From the NCBI RefSeq assembly GCF_049994905.1, contig NZ_CP188258.1, forward strand, positions 1,674,001 through 1,738,000: a stretch of DNA of 64,000 nt, read 5' to 3'. Positions within the stretch are counted from its first letter, which is position 1, and each line of letters begins with the position of its first letter. The notes beneath the pieces are model-generated. The model did no database searches, was not told where the DNA came from, and was given only the letters and a program-made list of their open reading frames with translations. Made by a program: the position numbers and the translations under genes. Positions 33,015 to 41,491 of the stretch are shown piece after piece. The DNA comes from Diaminobutyricibacter sp049994905. GTDB lineage: Bacteria; Actinomycetota; Actinomycetes; Actinomycetales; Microbacteriaceae.

Positions 33015-33736
33015 TGACGGAGGTCCTCCTCGGCGACTACCACGTCCATTCGACGTTCTCGGACGACGCCGAAAGCTCACTCGGCGAGAACCTCGCGGCG
33101 GCAGCAGCGGTCGGGTTGCGTGAGATACGGCTGACCGATCACGTGCGGCAGGCGACGACCTGGGTTCCCGAGTTCGTGGCGGCCGTGGCGGCCGAGCCCC
33201 GCGATCCGTCGCTCACCGTCTTCACCGGGGTCGAAGCGAAGCTGCTCGACGCGTCGGGAGCGGTCGATGTTCCCCCTGGCCTCCTCGCGGGCATCAGCGG
33301 CCTGGACGCGATCGTCATCGGCGACCACCAGTTCCCCGGGACGGACGGTCCGTGGTCGCCCTCGCAGACACGGGAGAAGCTGTCGGGCGGCCTCGCAGCC
33401 TCGGACGCGCTCGACCTGCTCATCGTCGCGGGCAACCGGGCGATGGAGTCGACCGCGAACGCGCAGCTCGCACACTGGTTCTCCATCCTGCCGAAAGTCG
33501 GATTGTCGGAGGACGAGCTGGGTGACGACCAGCTTCGCTCGTGGGCTGGGACGGCTGCCGCCACCGCAACGATAATCGAGGTCAACGAGAAGTGGGGATG
33601 TCCGGGGCCACGTGCAATCCGTGCTGCCCTGGATGCGGGTGCGCGCGTCGTCGCATCGACCGACAGCCACTCGGCCGGCGACGTCGGCCGCTACGAGCGG
33701 GTCGCGGCAATCCTCCGCGATGCAGGGTCGAGGTAG
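33014..33736 (+). CDS. PHP-domain metal-dependent hydrolase
   Basis: 240 residues from GTG 33014. PHP ligand motifs: DYHVHSTFSDD (residue about 8), LTDHV (about 40), FTGVEAKLLD (about 73), IGDHQFPG (about 107), VNEKW and STDSHS (about 216). It is similar in length to histidinol-phosphatase-like and PHP phosphoesterases and distinct from the larger PHP gene at 2878. In this cluster it may remove a phosphate from an intermediate of the glycan or its ATP-grasp product; this is inference from position. Confidence 0.85.
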   Translation: MTEVLLGDYHVHSTFSDDAESSLGENLAAAAAVGLREIRLTDHVRQATTWVPEFVAAVAAEPRDPSLTVFTGVEAKLLDASGAVDVPPGLLAGISGLDAIVIGDHQFPGTDGPWSPSQTREKLSGGLAASDALDLLIVAGNRAMESTANAQLAHWFSILPKVGLSEDELGDDQLRSWAGTAAATATIIEVNEKWGCPGPRAIRAALDAGARVVASTDSHSAGDVGRYERVAAILRDAGSR

Positions 33737-33738
33737 CC

Positions 33739-35229
33739 ATGGACGGGACCACGTTCTGGCTGACCGTGCTCACGATCGTCCTGCTCATCTTCGTGGCGAT
33801 CGGCGCCGTTCCCATCGTCGCGATCGCTTACCAGTTCGTGATCATCCCGTTCCACGCCTTCATCAACCATTTCGGGCGGGCGGCGCCCTACCTTCCCCGT
33901 GTCGCGGTGATCGTTCCGGCCTGGAACGAAGGTGCGGTCATCGGTGCATCCATCGACCGGCTTCTGTCGCTCGACTACCCGGCGGACGCATTGCGCATCT
34001 ACGTCGTCGACGATGCGAGCACCGACGACACGGCCGAGGTCGTGCTCGGCAAGGCCGCGCAGCATCCGGGCCGTGTGTTCCATCTCCGGCGCGAGAAGGG
34101 CGGGGAGGGCAAGGCGCACACACTCAACCACGGCATCCGCGCCGTGCTCGTTGAGGACTGGATGGAGGCCCTCCTGATCATGGATGCCGACGTCATCTAC
34201 CTTCCGGACTCGCTGCGGCGCATGACTCGTCATCTCGCCGACGAGGAGGTCGGTGCGGTCACCGCCTACATCAGGGAAGGCAGCTCTGACCGCAACTTCC
34301 TCACCCGCTTCATCGGGCTCGAATACGTGCTCGCGCAGGCGGCGTCCCGACGCGCCCAGAACGTGCTCGGCGCCATCGCCTGCCTCGCCGGGGGCGCGCA
34401 GCTGCATTCGCGGGCGAACCTCGAAGCCATCGGCGGCCAGATCGATACGTCGTCGCTCGCCGAGGACACGGTCACGACGTTCCGCACTCAGGTCGGCGGC
34501 CGCCGGGTGGTATTCGAACCGTACGCCGTCGTGCTGGCGGAGGAGCCTCACCGTATCGCCGCCCTCTGGAAGCAGCGGCTGCGCTGGGCGCGCGGCAATG
34601 TGCAGGTCACGAAGATGTACCGCAACCTCTGGTTCCGCCCGTCGAAGAAGCACCGCCTCGGGAGCATCTCGTTCGGCGTGTTCTGGTTCAGCATCTTCCT
34701 GCTCCCGGTAGCCATGGTGCTGTCGACCATCGGGCTCATCGGGCTGTTCCTGCTGCAGAGCGACCTCGCGGCGGCCGTGTTCCGTTCGACCTGGGCGCTC
34801 GCGACCTGCACCTACGTCTTCGCCATGGTGCTCGGCGTGCAACTCGACGGCAGGACCGGCCGGAGCAGCTGGCGCGAAGCGATCCTTTTTCCCGGCCTCA
34901 TCTCGATCGTCGTGCTCATATCGGCATTCTTTCCCGGGCTCATCGAACAGGTCGTCCCCGGCTGGTTCGGAGTCGAGTTCAGCCCGGCAGCCCAGACGGC
35001 GTGGACCCTCTTCGTGTACGCCTGGATCACCCTCTCGATGGTCGCCGCGTGGCTGGTCAAACTCATCGACTCGACGAAGGTGGGTCGGATCTTCTCGCCG
35101 TTGCTCACCTATATCGTGGGCTACGGCCCGATGCTGTGCGCAGTGACGGTCGATTCGTACATCAAGGAATGGCAGGGCGCCGCGCAGACCTGGGACAAGA
35201 CAGAGAAGACGGGGAGGGTTCTCGGATGA
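33739..35229 (+). CDS. Membrane family 2 glycosyltransferase, processive (cellulose/PNAG-synthase-like) type
   Basis: 496 residues from ATG 33739, two bases after the PHP stop. An N-terminal membrane helix (about 6-35) is followed by a cytosolic GT-A domain with VAVIVPAWNEG (about 55), VDDASTDDT (about 93), IMDADV (about 147, DxD), SLAEDT (about 239, catalytic TED-like Asp) and QRLRWARG (about 278, QxxRW). QxxRW is the hallmark of processive GT2 enzymes such as BcsA, HasA and PgaC/IcaA. Four or five C-terminal helices (about 305-480) would form the export channel. The donor sugar is unknown; an adjacent deacetylase hints at GlcNAc. Confidence 0.9.
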   Translation: MDGTTFWLTVLTIVLLIFVAIGAVPIVAIAYQFVIIPFHAFINHFGRAAPYLPRVAVIVPAWNEGAVIGASIDRLLSLDYPADALRIYVVDDASTDDTAEVVLGKAAQHPGRVFHLRREKGGEGKAHTLNHGIRAVLVEDWMEALLIMDADVIYLPDSLRRMTRHLADEEVGAVTAYIREGSSDRNFLTRFIGLEYVLAQAASRRAQNVLGAIACLAGGAQLHSRANLEAIGGQIDTSSLAEDTVTTFRTQVGGRRVVFEPYAVVLAEEPHRIAALWKQRLRWARGNVQVTKMYRNLWFRPSKKHRLGSISFGVFWFSIFLLPVAMVLSTIGLIGLFLLQSDLAAAVFRSTWALATCTYVFAMVLGVQLDGRTGRSSWREAILFPGLISIVVLISAFFPGLIEQVVPGWFGVEFSPAAQTAWTLFVYAWITLSMVAAWLVKLIDSTKVGRIFSPLLTYIVGYGPMLCAVTVDSYIKEWQGAAQTWDKTEKTGRVLG

Positions 35230-35366
35230 ACCACGACGTGCAGGTCGAGCTGCAGGATGAGATCGCTGCCGACCGTCGGGCCGAATACGGCCTGATACCG
35301 AAGGCTGTGATCGCCCTGCTGGTCGTCGGGGTCCTGGTGGCCATCCGGGTGGTGTTCTTCTCGTGA
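35226..35366 (+). CDS. 46-residue single-pass membrane protein
   Basis: 46 residues. ATG 35226 overlaps the glycosyltransferase stop by 4 bp and its own stop overlaps the next GTG by 4 bp, so it is embedded in the operon and very likely translated. A charged N-terminal half (DVQVELQDEIAADRRAEYGL) precedes one membrane helix (about residues 25-44, AVIALLVVGVLVAIRVVFF). It may be an accessory subunit of the glycosyltransferase, as PgaD/IcaD are for PNAG synthases, although there is no sequence similarity to claim. Confidence 0.72.
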   Translation: MNHDVQVELQDEIAADRRAEYGLIPKAVIALLVVGVLVAIRVVFFS

Positions 35367-35761
35367 GCGAAACTGCAGTGGTGCGTCGGGTGGTCATTGC
35401 GGACGACGACCCGGACATCCGGGCCCTGATGATCATCGCCGCACAGCGGGCGGCTGTCGAGATCGTAGCCGCGGTCGACAACGGGCAGGCCGTACTCGAC
35501 GCCATCGACGGCGGCGGGGTCGACCTCGTCGTGCTCGACATCTCGATGCCGGGGATGAGCGGGCTCGAGGTCGCCGACCGCATGCGGGCGGACAGCCGGT
35601 TCGATTCGACGCTCATCCTCGTGGTGTCGGCGTCTGTGCAGATGCTCACCGACCAGGCGTCGGTCGAGGTGCGCTCCGACCGGTTCATCGTCAAGCCGTT
35701 CAGTCCCCGCGAGCTGGCTGCCACGATCACCGAGATGCTCGACCGAACGGACCCCGCGTGA
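35363..35761 (+). CDS. Single-domain response regulator (CheY/Spo0F-like)
   Basis: 132 residues from GTG 35363. A complete receiver: DDDPD acidic pocket, phospho-acceptor D59 in LDISMPG, VSAS switch and VKPF Lys. There is no output domain, so it must signal by protein contact or act as a phosphorelay intermediate, for example between the downstream kinase and the REC-deacetylase. GTGA overlaps on both sides place it in the operon. Confidence 0.9.
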   Translation: MSETAVVRRVVIADDDPDIRALMIIAAQRAAVEIVAAVDNGQAVLDAIDGGGVDLVVLDISMPGMSGLEVADRMRADSRFDSTLILVVSASVQMLTDQASVEVRSDRFIVKPFSPRELAATITEMLDRTDPA

Positions 35762-37512
35762 CTTTCGATCGCCTTCTCGCCAGGGTGTCCCTGGATTCGC
35801 CGTCACCGCTCGTCAAGCAGGTGCCGACGATCTTCGCGTTCGCTCTCGCGATTGTGCTTCTCCTGGTGCCCAACCCGATCGCCCACATCACAAGCCCGGT
35901 TTTCTTCATCGTCGCCGTAGGACTCGTATTGCTTGCCAGCCTGTTGGCGGTCGCCGTGCCGTGGCACCGGCTCAACACGGAGGCGGCGATCGTCGTTCCG
36001 GTGGTGTCGCTCGTCGCTGTCGGCTTCTTCCGCCTTGCCACAGGAGGAGCTGCATCGCCGTTCAACGCGATCCTGTTGCTGCCTTTCGTCTGGATCGCGA
36101 CCGAGGAAGGCCGTGTCAACGCGCTGATCGCCGCTGTCGGAACTTTCCTGGTGCTGTTCGCCACCCTCATCCCGTTCGACGGTTCGACGACGGGCACCGA
36201 TGTGGTTCGCGCTTTCTACGCTCCCGTCATCTACCTGATCGTCGCTTTCGTGATCAACGAAATCGCCCATCGCGTGCGACAACAGCTTGCCGCGGCCGAG
36301 GCCGCGTCTGAGCAGCGCAAGGAACTCCTCGATCGCACCGTCCGTGCGACCGACGAGCTGGCACTGAACGAGGCGAGGCTCAAGACCGCGAACCGCCTCA
36401 TCCTGAGTATCTGGAACGCCGTCACCGAGCAGTCGGTGATCGGCACCGACCTCGACGGCTTGATCGATGTCTGGAATCCGGGGGCGGAGAAGATGCTCGG
36501 CCTCACCCAGGAACAGGTGCGCGCGGCGGGGCGGCACGTCGTCGACTTCCACCTGGCTACTGAGCTCGAGGACCGGCTTCACGATATGGATGCCCGGATC
36601 ACGACCGTTTCGAGCCCCGAGGACTTCTCGGCGCTCGTCGACGCCGTGCGCGCGGGATACGCCGAAGCGCGTGACTGGACCTACGTCCGCGCCGACGGGA
36701 AACACGTTCCCGTCCAGGTCACAGCCACGCCGCGCCTCGACGAGAACGGTCATCGGATCGGTTTCATCTTCGTTGCGACGGACATGACGAAGGCACGCGA
36801 ATTCGCCCGGCTCAAGGACGAATTCGTCGGACTCATCTCGCACGAGCTCCGCACGCCGCTGAGCTCGATCCTCGGCTACCTCGAGCTGATGCGCGACGAC
36901 GAGGAATCACCCCTCTCCGACGAACAGCTGCAATACCTGGGCGTGGCAGAGCGAAACGCGCACCGGCTCCTCCGGCTCGTCGGCGACCTGCTCTTCACCG
37001 CGCAGGTGGAGTCGGGCCAGTTCCCGCTCAACCTCCGTGAGCTCGATGTCGCGGAGGTGGTCGGGTCGTCGATCGAATCGGCCGGGCCCGCAGCATCCAG
37101 CGCGGGCATCGAGCTCCTCGCGCAGATCGGCGACCGGTCGCTGCTTGTCAAGGGCGACGCGCAGCGGATCGGTCAGGCCGTCGACAACCTCATCTCGAAT
37201 GCGATCAAGTTCACGCCCGCCGGCGGAACGGTCACCGTCGGGCTCGACCGTGACGGTCCGGATGCGTGCATCACCGTCAGCGACACCGGCATGGGGATCC
37301 CTGCGGTCGAGCTCAGTCAACTCTCGACGCGATTCTTCCGGGCGTCGACCGCGACCCGCAACGCCGTCCCCGGCGTCGGGCTCGGCCTCACCATCACCAA
37401 GGCGATCGTGACGGCGCACGGCGGCCGCATGAGCATTGCGAGCGAAGAGGGGTCCGGCACATCATTCACTGTGCGGCTCCCACTCGAAGGGAGGGACCTC
37501 GATGAGTCCTGA
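35758..37512 (+). CDS. Membrane PAS sensor histidine kinase
   Basis: 584 residues from GTG 35758. Residues 15-175 contain about five or six transmembrane segments. A short coiled coil leads to a PAS domain (about 205-330, GTDLDGLIDVWNPGAEKMLG), then HisKA with phospho-accepting H362 (LISHELRTPLSS), and a HATPase with N481 (LISNAIKFTP), DTGMGIP and GVGLGLTITKAIV. It is the likely phosphodonor for the adjacent stand-alone receiver and the receiver of the REC-PIG-L protein. The 3' end overlaps the amidase gene by 11 bp. Confidence 0.92.
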   Translation: MTFDRLLARVSLDSPSPLVKQVPTIFAFALAIVLLLVPNPIAHITSPVFFIVAVGLVLLASLLAVAVPWHRLNTEAAIVVPVVSLVAVGFFRLATGGAASPFNAILLLPFVWIATEEGRVNALIAAVGTFLVLFATLIPFDGSTTGTDVVRAFYAPVIYLIVAFVINEIAHRVRQQLAAAEAASEQRKELLDRTVRATDELALNEARLKTANRLILSIWNAVTEQSVIGTDLDGLIDVWNPGAEKMLGLTQEQVRAAGRHVVDFHLATELEDRLHDMDARITTVSSPEDFSALVDAVRAGYAEARDWTYVRADGKHVPVQVTATPRLDENGHRIGFIFVATDMTKAREFARLKDEFVGLISHELRTPLSSILGYLELMRDDEESPLSDEQLQYLGVAERNAHRLLRLVGDLLFTAQVESGQFPLNLRELDVAEVVGSSIESAGPAASSAGIELLAQIGDRSLLVKGDAQRIGQAVDNLISNAIKFTPAGGTVTVGLDRDGPDACITVSDTGMGIPAVELSQLSTRFFRASTATRNAVPGVGLGLTITKAIVTAHGGRMSIASEEGSGTSFTVRLPLEGRDLDES

Positions 37513-38308
37513 AACGACAGTCGCGGTGGCGCAGTTCGCGCCCGGGTCGGATTCCGCAGCCAACCGCGAGGCGATCGCCTGTTTCGTCGACCGTGCGGCC
37601 GCACGTGGTTCGCGCCTGGTGGTGTTCCCCGAATACTCGTCCTTCTTCGTGCATCCGCTCGGCGAAGCCTTCATCGAAGCAGCGGAGCCGCTCGACGGGC
37701 CCTTCGTCACGCACCTCGCGGGCCTGGCCGCCCTCCACGGCATCCATGTCGTGGCCGGGCTCGTCGAGCGGGTCGACGACCCGGCCCGGTTCTCGAACAC
37801 GCTCGTCGCGGTCGGGCCGGACGGCGCCGTGCAGGCGACCTATCGCAAGCAGCACCTCTACGACGCGTTCGGCGCGTCCGAGTCCTCGTGGGTCGTGCCC
37901 GGCGCGCTCGGTGAACCCCAGATCTTCGACCTCGACGGCTTCCGGGTCGGCATGCAGACGTGCTACGACATCCGGTTTCCCGAGGTGACGCGCCGGCTGG
38001 TCGATGCCGGGGCCGAACTGGTGCTCGTGCCTGCCGAATGGGTGCGCGGTCCGCTCAAGGAACAGCACTGGTCGACGCTGCTGACCGCCCGCGCCATCGA
38101 GAACACCGTGTACGTCGCGGCCGCCGACCAGACGCCTCCGATCGGTGTCGGCGGCAGCGTGATCCTCGATCCGATGGGTGTCGCTCTCGCCGCGCTCGGC
38201 GAGGCACCGGGGTTCGTTACGGCGACACTCTCCCGGGAACGTCTCGACGCCGTGCGGCAGGCGAATCCGTCTCTGGCGCTTCGGCGTTATCGCGTCGTCG
38301 AGCGCTGA
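37502..38308 (+). CDS. Nitrilase-superfamily carbon-nitrogen hydrolase
   Basis: 268 residues from ATG 37502, within the end of the kinase gene (11-bp overlap). The catalytic triad is visible: Glu in FPEYSS (about residue 43), Lys in RKQHLYDAF (about 116) and Cys in MQTCYDIRFPE (about 153). Members hydrolyse amides or nitriles; omega-amidase and deaminated-glutathione amidase types have this length. Its presence at the end of the glycan-like cluster may be functional or a case of read-through. The end overlaps the convergent aminotransferase by 22 bp. Confidence 0.88.
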   Translation: MSPETTVAVAQFAPGSDSAANREAIACFVDRAAARGSRLVVFPEYSSFFVHPLGEAFIEAAEPLDGPFVTHLAGLAALHGIHVVAGLVERVDDPARFSNTLVAVGPDGAVQATYRKQHLYDAFGASESSWVVPGALGEPQIFDLDGFRVGMQTCYDIRFPEVTRRLVDAGAELVLVPAEWVRGPLKEQHWSTLLTARAIENTVYVAAADQTPPIGVGGSVILDPMGVALAALGEAPGFVTATLSRERLDAVRQANPSLALRRYRVVER

Positions 38309-39498
38309 CGCAGCCCGGCGAGCTGGGCGGCGGCCCGCTCGAGCACGTCGACCCTCTTGCAGAACGCGAATCGTACGAGGGATGCCGCGCTCGCCGCATA
38401 CTCGCCCCGGCAGAACGCCGACAGCGGGATCGCCACCACACCCGCGAGCTCCGGGAGCTGCCGGCAGAAGTCGACGGCATCGGTGAACCCGAGCGGTGCT
38501 GCGTCGGCGACGACGAAATACGTTCCGTGCGACTCCGCGACCTCGAAGCCCGCGCTGCGCAGCCCGGCCGAGAGCACATCCCGTTTCGAGCGGAGGTCGC
38601 CGGCGATGCCGGTGAAGTAGTCGTCTCCGAGGCGCAGGCCTGTCGCGATCGCGGGCTGGAACGGCGCACCGTTGACGTAGGTCAGGAACTGTTTGACGGC
38701 GAGGATCGCCGTGATCAGTTCGGCGGGGGCCGAGATCCAGCCGATTTTCCACCCCGTCGTGTTGAACGTCTTGCCGCCCGACGAGATGCTCACCGTGCGC
38801 TCGCGGGCTCCGGGGAGCGACGCGATCGGAATGTGCCCGACCCCGAAGGTGAGATGCTCGTACACCTCATCGGTCACGATGATCGCATCGTGACGGTGGG
38901 CCAGTTCGACGATCAGCTCGAGCGTCTCGAGTGGCAGCACGGAGCCGGTCGGGTTGTGCGGGCTGTTGACGAGGATGACCCGAGTGCGATCGGTCACGGC
39001 CGCCCTGAGCGCATCCGGGTCCGGCAGGAAGTCTGCGCCCGTCAGAGGGACGGTGATGTGGACGCCGTTCCCGAGCGCGATGAGCCCACCGTACGCGTCG
39101 TAGAACGGCTCGAACGTGACGACCTCGTCGCCCGGATCGAGCAGGGCGAGCAGGGATGCGGCTATCGCCTCGGTCGCACCCGCCGTGATCAGGATCTCGC
39201 GATCGGGATCGAGGCGGATGCCGTAGAACCGCGCCTGGTGCTCGGCGACGGCCAGGCGCAGGTCAGGCATCCCGATGCCCGGCGGATACTGGTTCACGCC
39301 AGCCCGGATCGCCTCGACGGCCGCTTCGAGGACCTCGGCCGGTCCGTCCTCGTCAGGGAATCCCTGCCCGAGGTTTATAGCGCCGGTGCGTGCCGCCAGC
39401 GCGCTCATCTCGGCGAAGATGGTCGGTGCGCTCCGGCCGTCCGGCGACAGGAGGCCGGCGCCCCGCGCGGCCCGCTGCCACGATCCTGAAACGGCCAT
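38287..39498 (-). CDS. PLP-dependent class I/II aminotransferase
   Basis: 403 residues from ATG 39498. A fold-type I aminotransferase with INLGQGFPDEDGP near the start, YPPGIGMPDLR, VNSPHNPTG (about 190), IIVTDEVYEHL and the PLP Lys in SSGGKTFNTTGWKIGW (about 240-255). The GQGFPD and NSPHNPTG patterns are typical of the kynurenine/methionine aminotransferase (KAT/YbdL) and DapC-like group. The natural amino donor cannot be fixed. It is divergent from the HtrA gene. Confidence 0.9.
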   Translation of the reverse strand: MAVSGSWQRAARGAGLLSPDGRSAPTIFAEMSALAARTGAINLGQGFPDEDGPAEVLEAAVEAIRAGVNQYPPGIGMPDLRLAVAEHQARFYGIRLDPDREILITAGATEAIAASLLALLDPGDEVVTFEPFYDAYGGLIALGNGVHITVPLTGADFLPDPDALRAAVTDRTRVILVNSPHNPTGSVLPLETLELIVELAHRHDAIIVTDEVYEHLTFGVGHIPIASLPGARERTVSISSGGKTFNTTGWKIGWISAPAELITAILAVKQFLTYVNGAPFQPAIATGLRLGDDYFTGIAGDLRSKRDVLSAGLRSAGFEVAESHGTYFVVADAAPLGFTDAVDFCRQLPELAGVVAIPLSAFCRGEYAASAASLVRFAFCKRVDVLERAAAQLAGLRQRSTTR

Positions 39499-39682
39499 GC
39501 TGCTCCCTTGTGGCTCTCGAAACTGAGAACGGCGTCACAGACAAACCTACGGCTTTGCGCTGCGGTGGTGCCCGAACGGCCGCGGGAGAGTTCATTGACA
39601 GGCGGAAGGTCGCTCACAGGGCGTCCAAATAGAATGCTCAGGTACGAAGCGGATGCTGTGAGTGCTTGGAAGGAGCAACACC

Positions 39683-41374
39683 ATGACCGACAACACGAAC
39701 GGCTCTGATATCACGCCGGAGTCCGCCAAGGCGCAGCCAGAAATCGACCGCACCGAGTCGGTCAACGAGCCTGCCGCCGAGACAGCAGCAGAGCCCACTC
39801 CCGAGGCTCCCGCAACCGAGACGACTGCCGCTCCGGCCGCCGAGGTTCCCGCACCCCAGGCCGATGTTCCGGCCGCGGCCCCTGTGACGGCAGCCGAGAC
39901 ACAGCCCACCGTTCCGCTCGCACCGTCGGCCGCGCCGGCCGCAGCGCAGCCGACCTACCCCCAGCCGACCGCAGCGCAGCCGACGGCAGCGCAGCCGACG
40001 GCCCCGCAGCCCAACTACGGCCACGGAGCGTTCGGGCAGCCGGCCGCCCCGAACTACGCACCGTATGCCGCACCCAACGGCTACGCGACCCAGCCGACGG
40101 CGCCGCTGGCGCCCGGAGCCGCAAAGCCCGTGAAGAAGCGCAACACCGGACTGATCATTGCGACCCTCGCGATCGGCGCCCTGATCGGCGGCGTCGCCGG
40201 CGGAGGTGTCGTCGGTATCTACGCCGCATCCCAGGGCACCACCGTGAAGTCGAGCAACGCATCCGGTGCTACGAACATCACGGTCAACAACCCCAACGAC
40301 GCCACCGTCGTCACGGCGGTCGCCGCCAAGGCGTCGCCCAGTGTCGTGACGATCTCGGTGACCGGAGGAAGCTCAGGCGGCACCGGTTCCGGCATCATCC
40401 TCTCGTCCGACGGCTACGTGCTCACCAACACGCACGTCGTCACCCTCGATGGGCAGGCGTCGAACGTCACCGTCCAGGTTCAGGACAACGACGGCAAGCT
40501 CTACAGCGCCAAGGTCATCGGCACCGACCCGACCACCGACCTCGCCGTCATCAAGCTGAACAACGCCAGCGGGCTCACGCCGGCGACGTTCGCCGACTCG
40601 AGCAAGCTCAACGTCGGTGACACGGCTGTTGCGATCGGCGCCCCGCTCGGCCTGTCCGGAACGGTCACGAACGGTATAGTCTCCGCACTCAACCGCAGCA
40701 TCAGCATCGCATCGTCGGCAGCGCCCAGCAGCGGCGACAGCACGCAGGGCAACGGCAACGGCGGCAACAGCGGTGGCCCGTTCAACCTGTGGAACTTCGA
40801 CCTCCCCGGCCAGGGCGGCGGAAGCGGCAGTGGAACGCAGACGCAGACGCCGACCGCGACGATCTCGCTCCCGGTCATCCAGACGGACGCAGCGATCAAC
40901 CCCGGCAACTCCGGTGGCGCGCTCCTGAACGACAAGGCCCAGGTCATGGGCATCAACGTGGCGATCGCCAGCGCGAGCGACACGTCGAGCACGAGCGGAC
41001 AGTCGGGAAGCATCGGCGTCGGCTTCGCCATTCCGGCGAACCTGGCCCAGCGCATCGCGCAGGAGCTGATCAAGGACGGGAAGGCGAGCCACGGCCTCCT
41101 CGGCGCCTCGGTCGCAGACGCGACCAGCGACACCAAGAGCACGACCGTCGGCGCTGAGATCAAGGATGTCACCAGCGGTGGCGCAGCTGCCAAGGGCGGC
41201 CTGCAGTCCGGTGACATCATCACCAACTTCAACGGACTGCCGATCACCAGCGCGACCGACCTGACTGCTCAGGTGCGCGCGGTCGCCGGCGGAACCACGG
41301 CAGACGTCACGTACGTCCGCGGTGGTGCGACGAAGACCACGACCGTCACGCTCGGAACCCTCAGCACCAAGTAG
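39683..41374 (+). CDS. Membrane-anchored HtrA-type serine protease with PDZ domain
   Basis: 563 residues from ATG 39683, with GGAAGGAG 7 nt upstream. Residues 1-150 are a cytoplasmic Ala/Pro/Thr/Gln-rich region with several QPTAAQPTA-like repeats. One membrane helix (about 155-178) follows KKRNTG. The trypsin-like domain has His in LTNTHVVTLD, Asp in TTDLAVIKLN and Ser in NPGNSGGALL; it is interrupted by a Gly/Asn/Ser/Gln-rich insert (about residues 350-390). A C-terminal PDZ domain (about 465-560) includes GGAAAKGGLQSGDII. The role is envelope protein quality control, like mycobacterial PepD/HtrA. Confidence 0.92.
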   Translation: MTDNTNGSDITPESAKAQPEIDRTESVNEPAAETAAEPTPEAPATETTAAPAAEVPAPQADVPAAAPVTAAETQPTVPLAPSAAPAAAQPTYPQPTAAQPTAAQPTAPQPNYGHGAFGQPAAPNYAPYAAPNGYATQPTAPLAPGAAKPVKKRNTGLIIATLAIGALIGGVAGGGVVGIYAASQGTTVKSSNASGATNITVNNPNDATVVTAVAAKASPSVVTISVTGGSSGGTGSGIILSSDGYVLTNTHVVTLDGQASNVTVQVQDNDGKLYSAKVIGTDPTTDLAVIKLNNASGLTPATFADSSKLNVGDTAVAIGAPLGLSGTVTNGIVSALNRSISIASSAAPSSGDSTQGNGNGGNSGGPFNLWNFDLPGQGGGSGSGTQTQTPTATISLPVIQTDAAINPGNSGGALLNDKAQVMGINVAIASASDTSSTSGQSGSIGVGFAIPANLAQRIAQELIKDGKASHGLLGASVADATSDTKSTTVGAEIKDVTSGGAAAKGGLQSGDIITNFNGLPITSATDLTAQVRAVAGGTTADVTYVRGGATKTTTVTLGTLSTK

Positions 41375-41394
41375 GTCGCCTCGCGACCGCTCGA

Positions 41395-41428
41395 GCCGCC
41401 CCCGTGGACCAGCCGCGGGGGCGGCTTC
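41395..41428 (+). terminator. Hairpin terminator after the HtrA gene
   Basis: GCCGCCCCCG (41395-41404) pairs with CGGGGGCGGC (41416-41425), an 11-nt loop, followed by TTCCTG. It begins 21 bp after the stop codon. Confidence 0.75.
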
Positions 41429-41491
41429 CTGTGTGCGTCGCCAGAAAACCGAAACGCACCGGCTGATAAGCTCAACCGACCCGAACGGCGA

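Noticed and set aside
33691..35730. 679-codon antisense frame opposite the PHP, GT2 and receiver genes
   Set aside because: Shadow of well-supported genes; composition is typical of antisense translation of GC-rich DNA.
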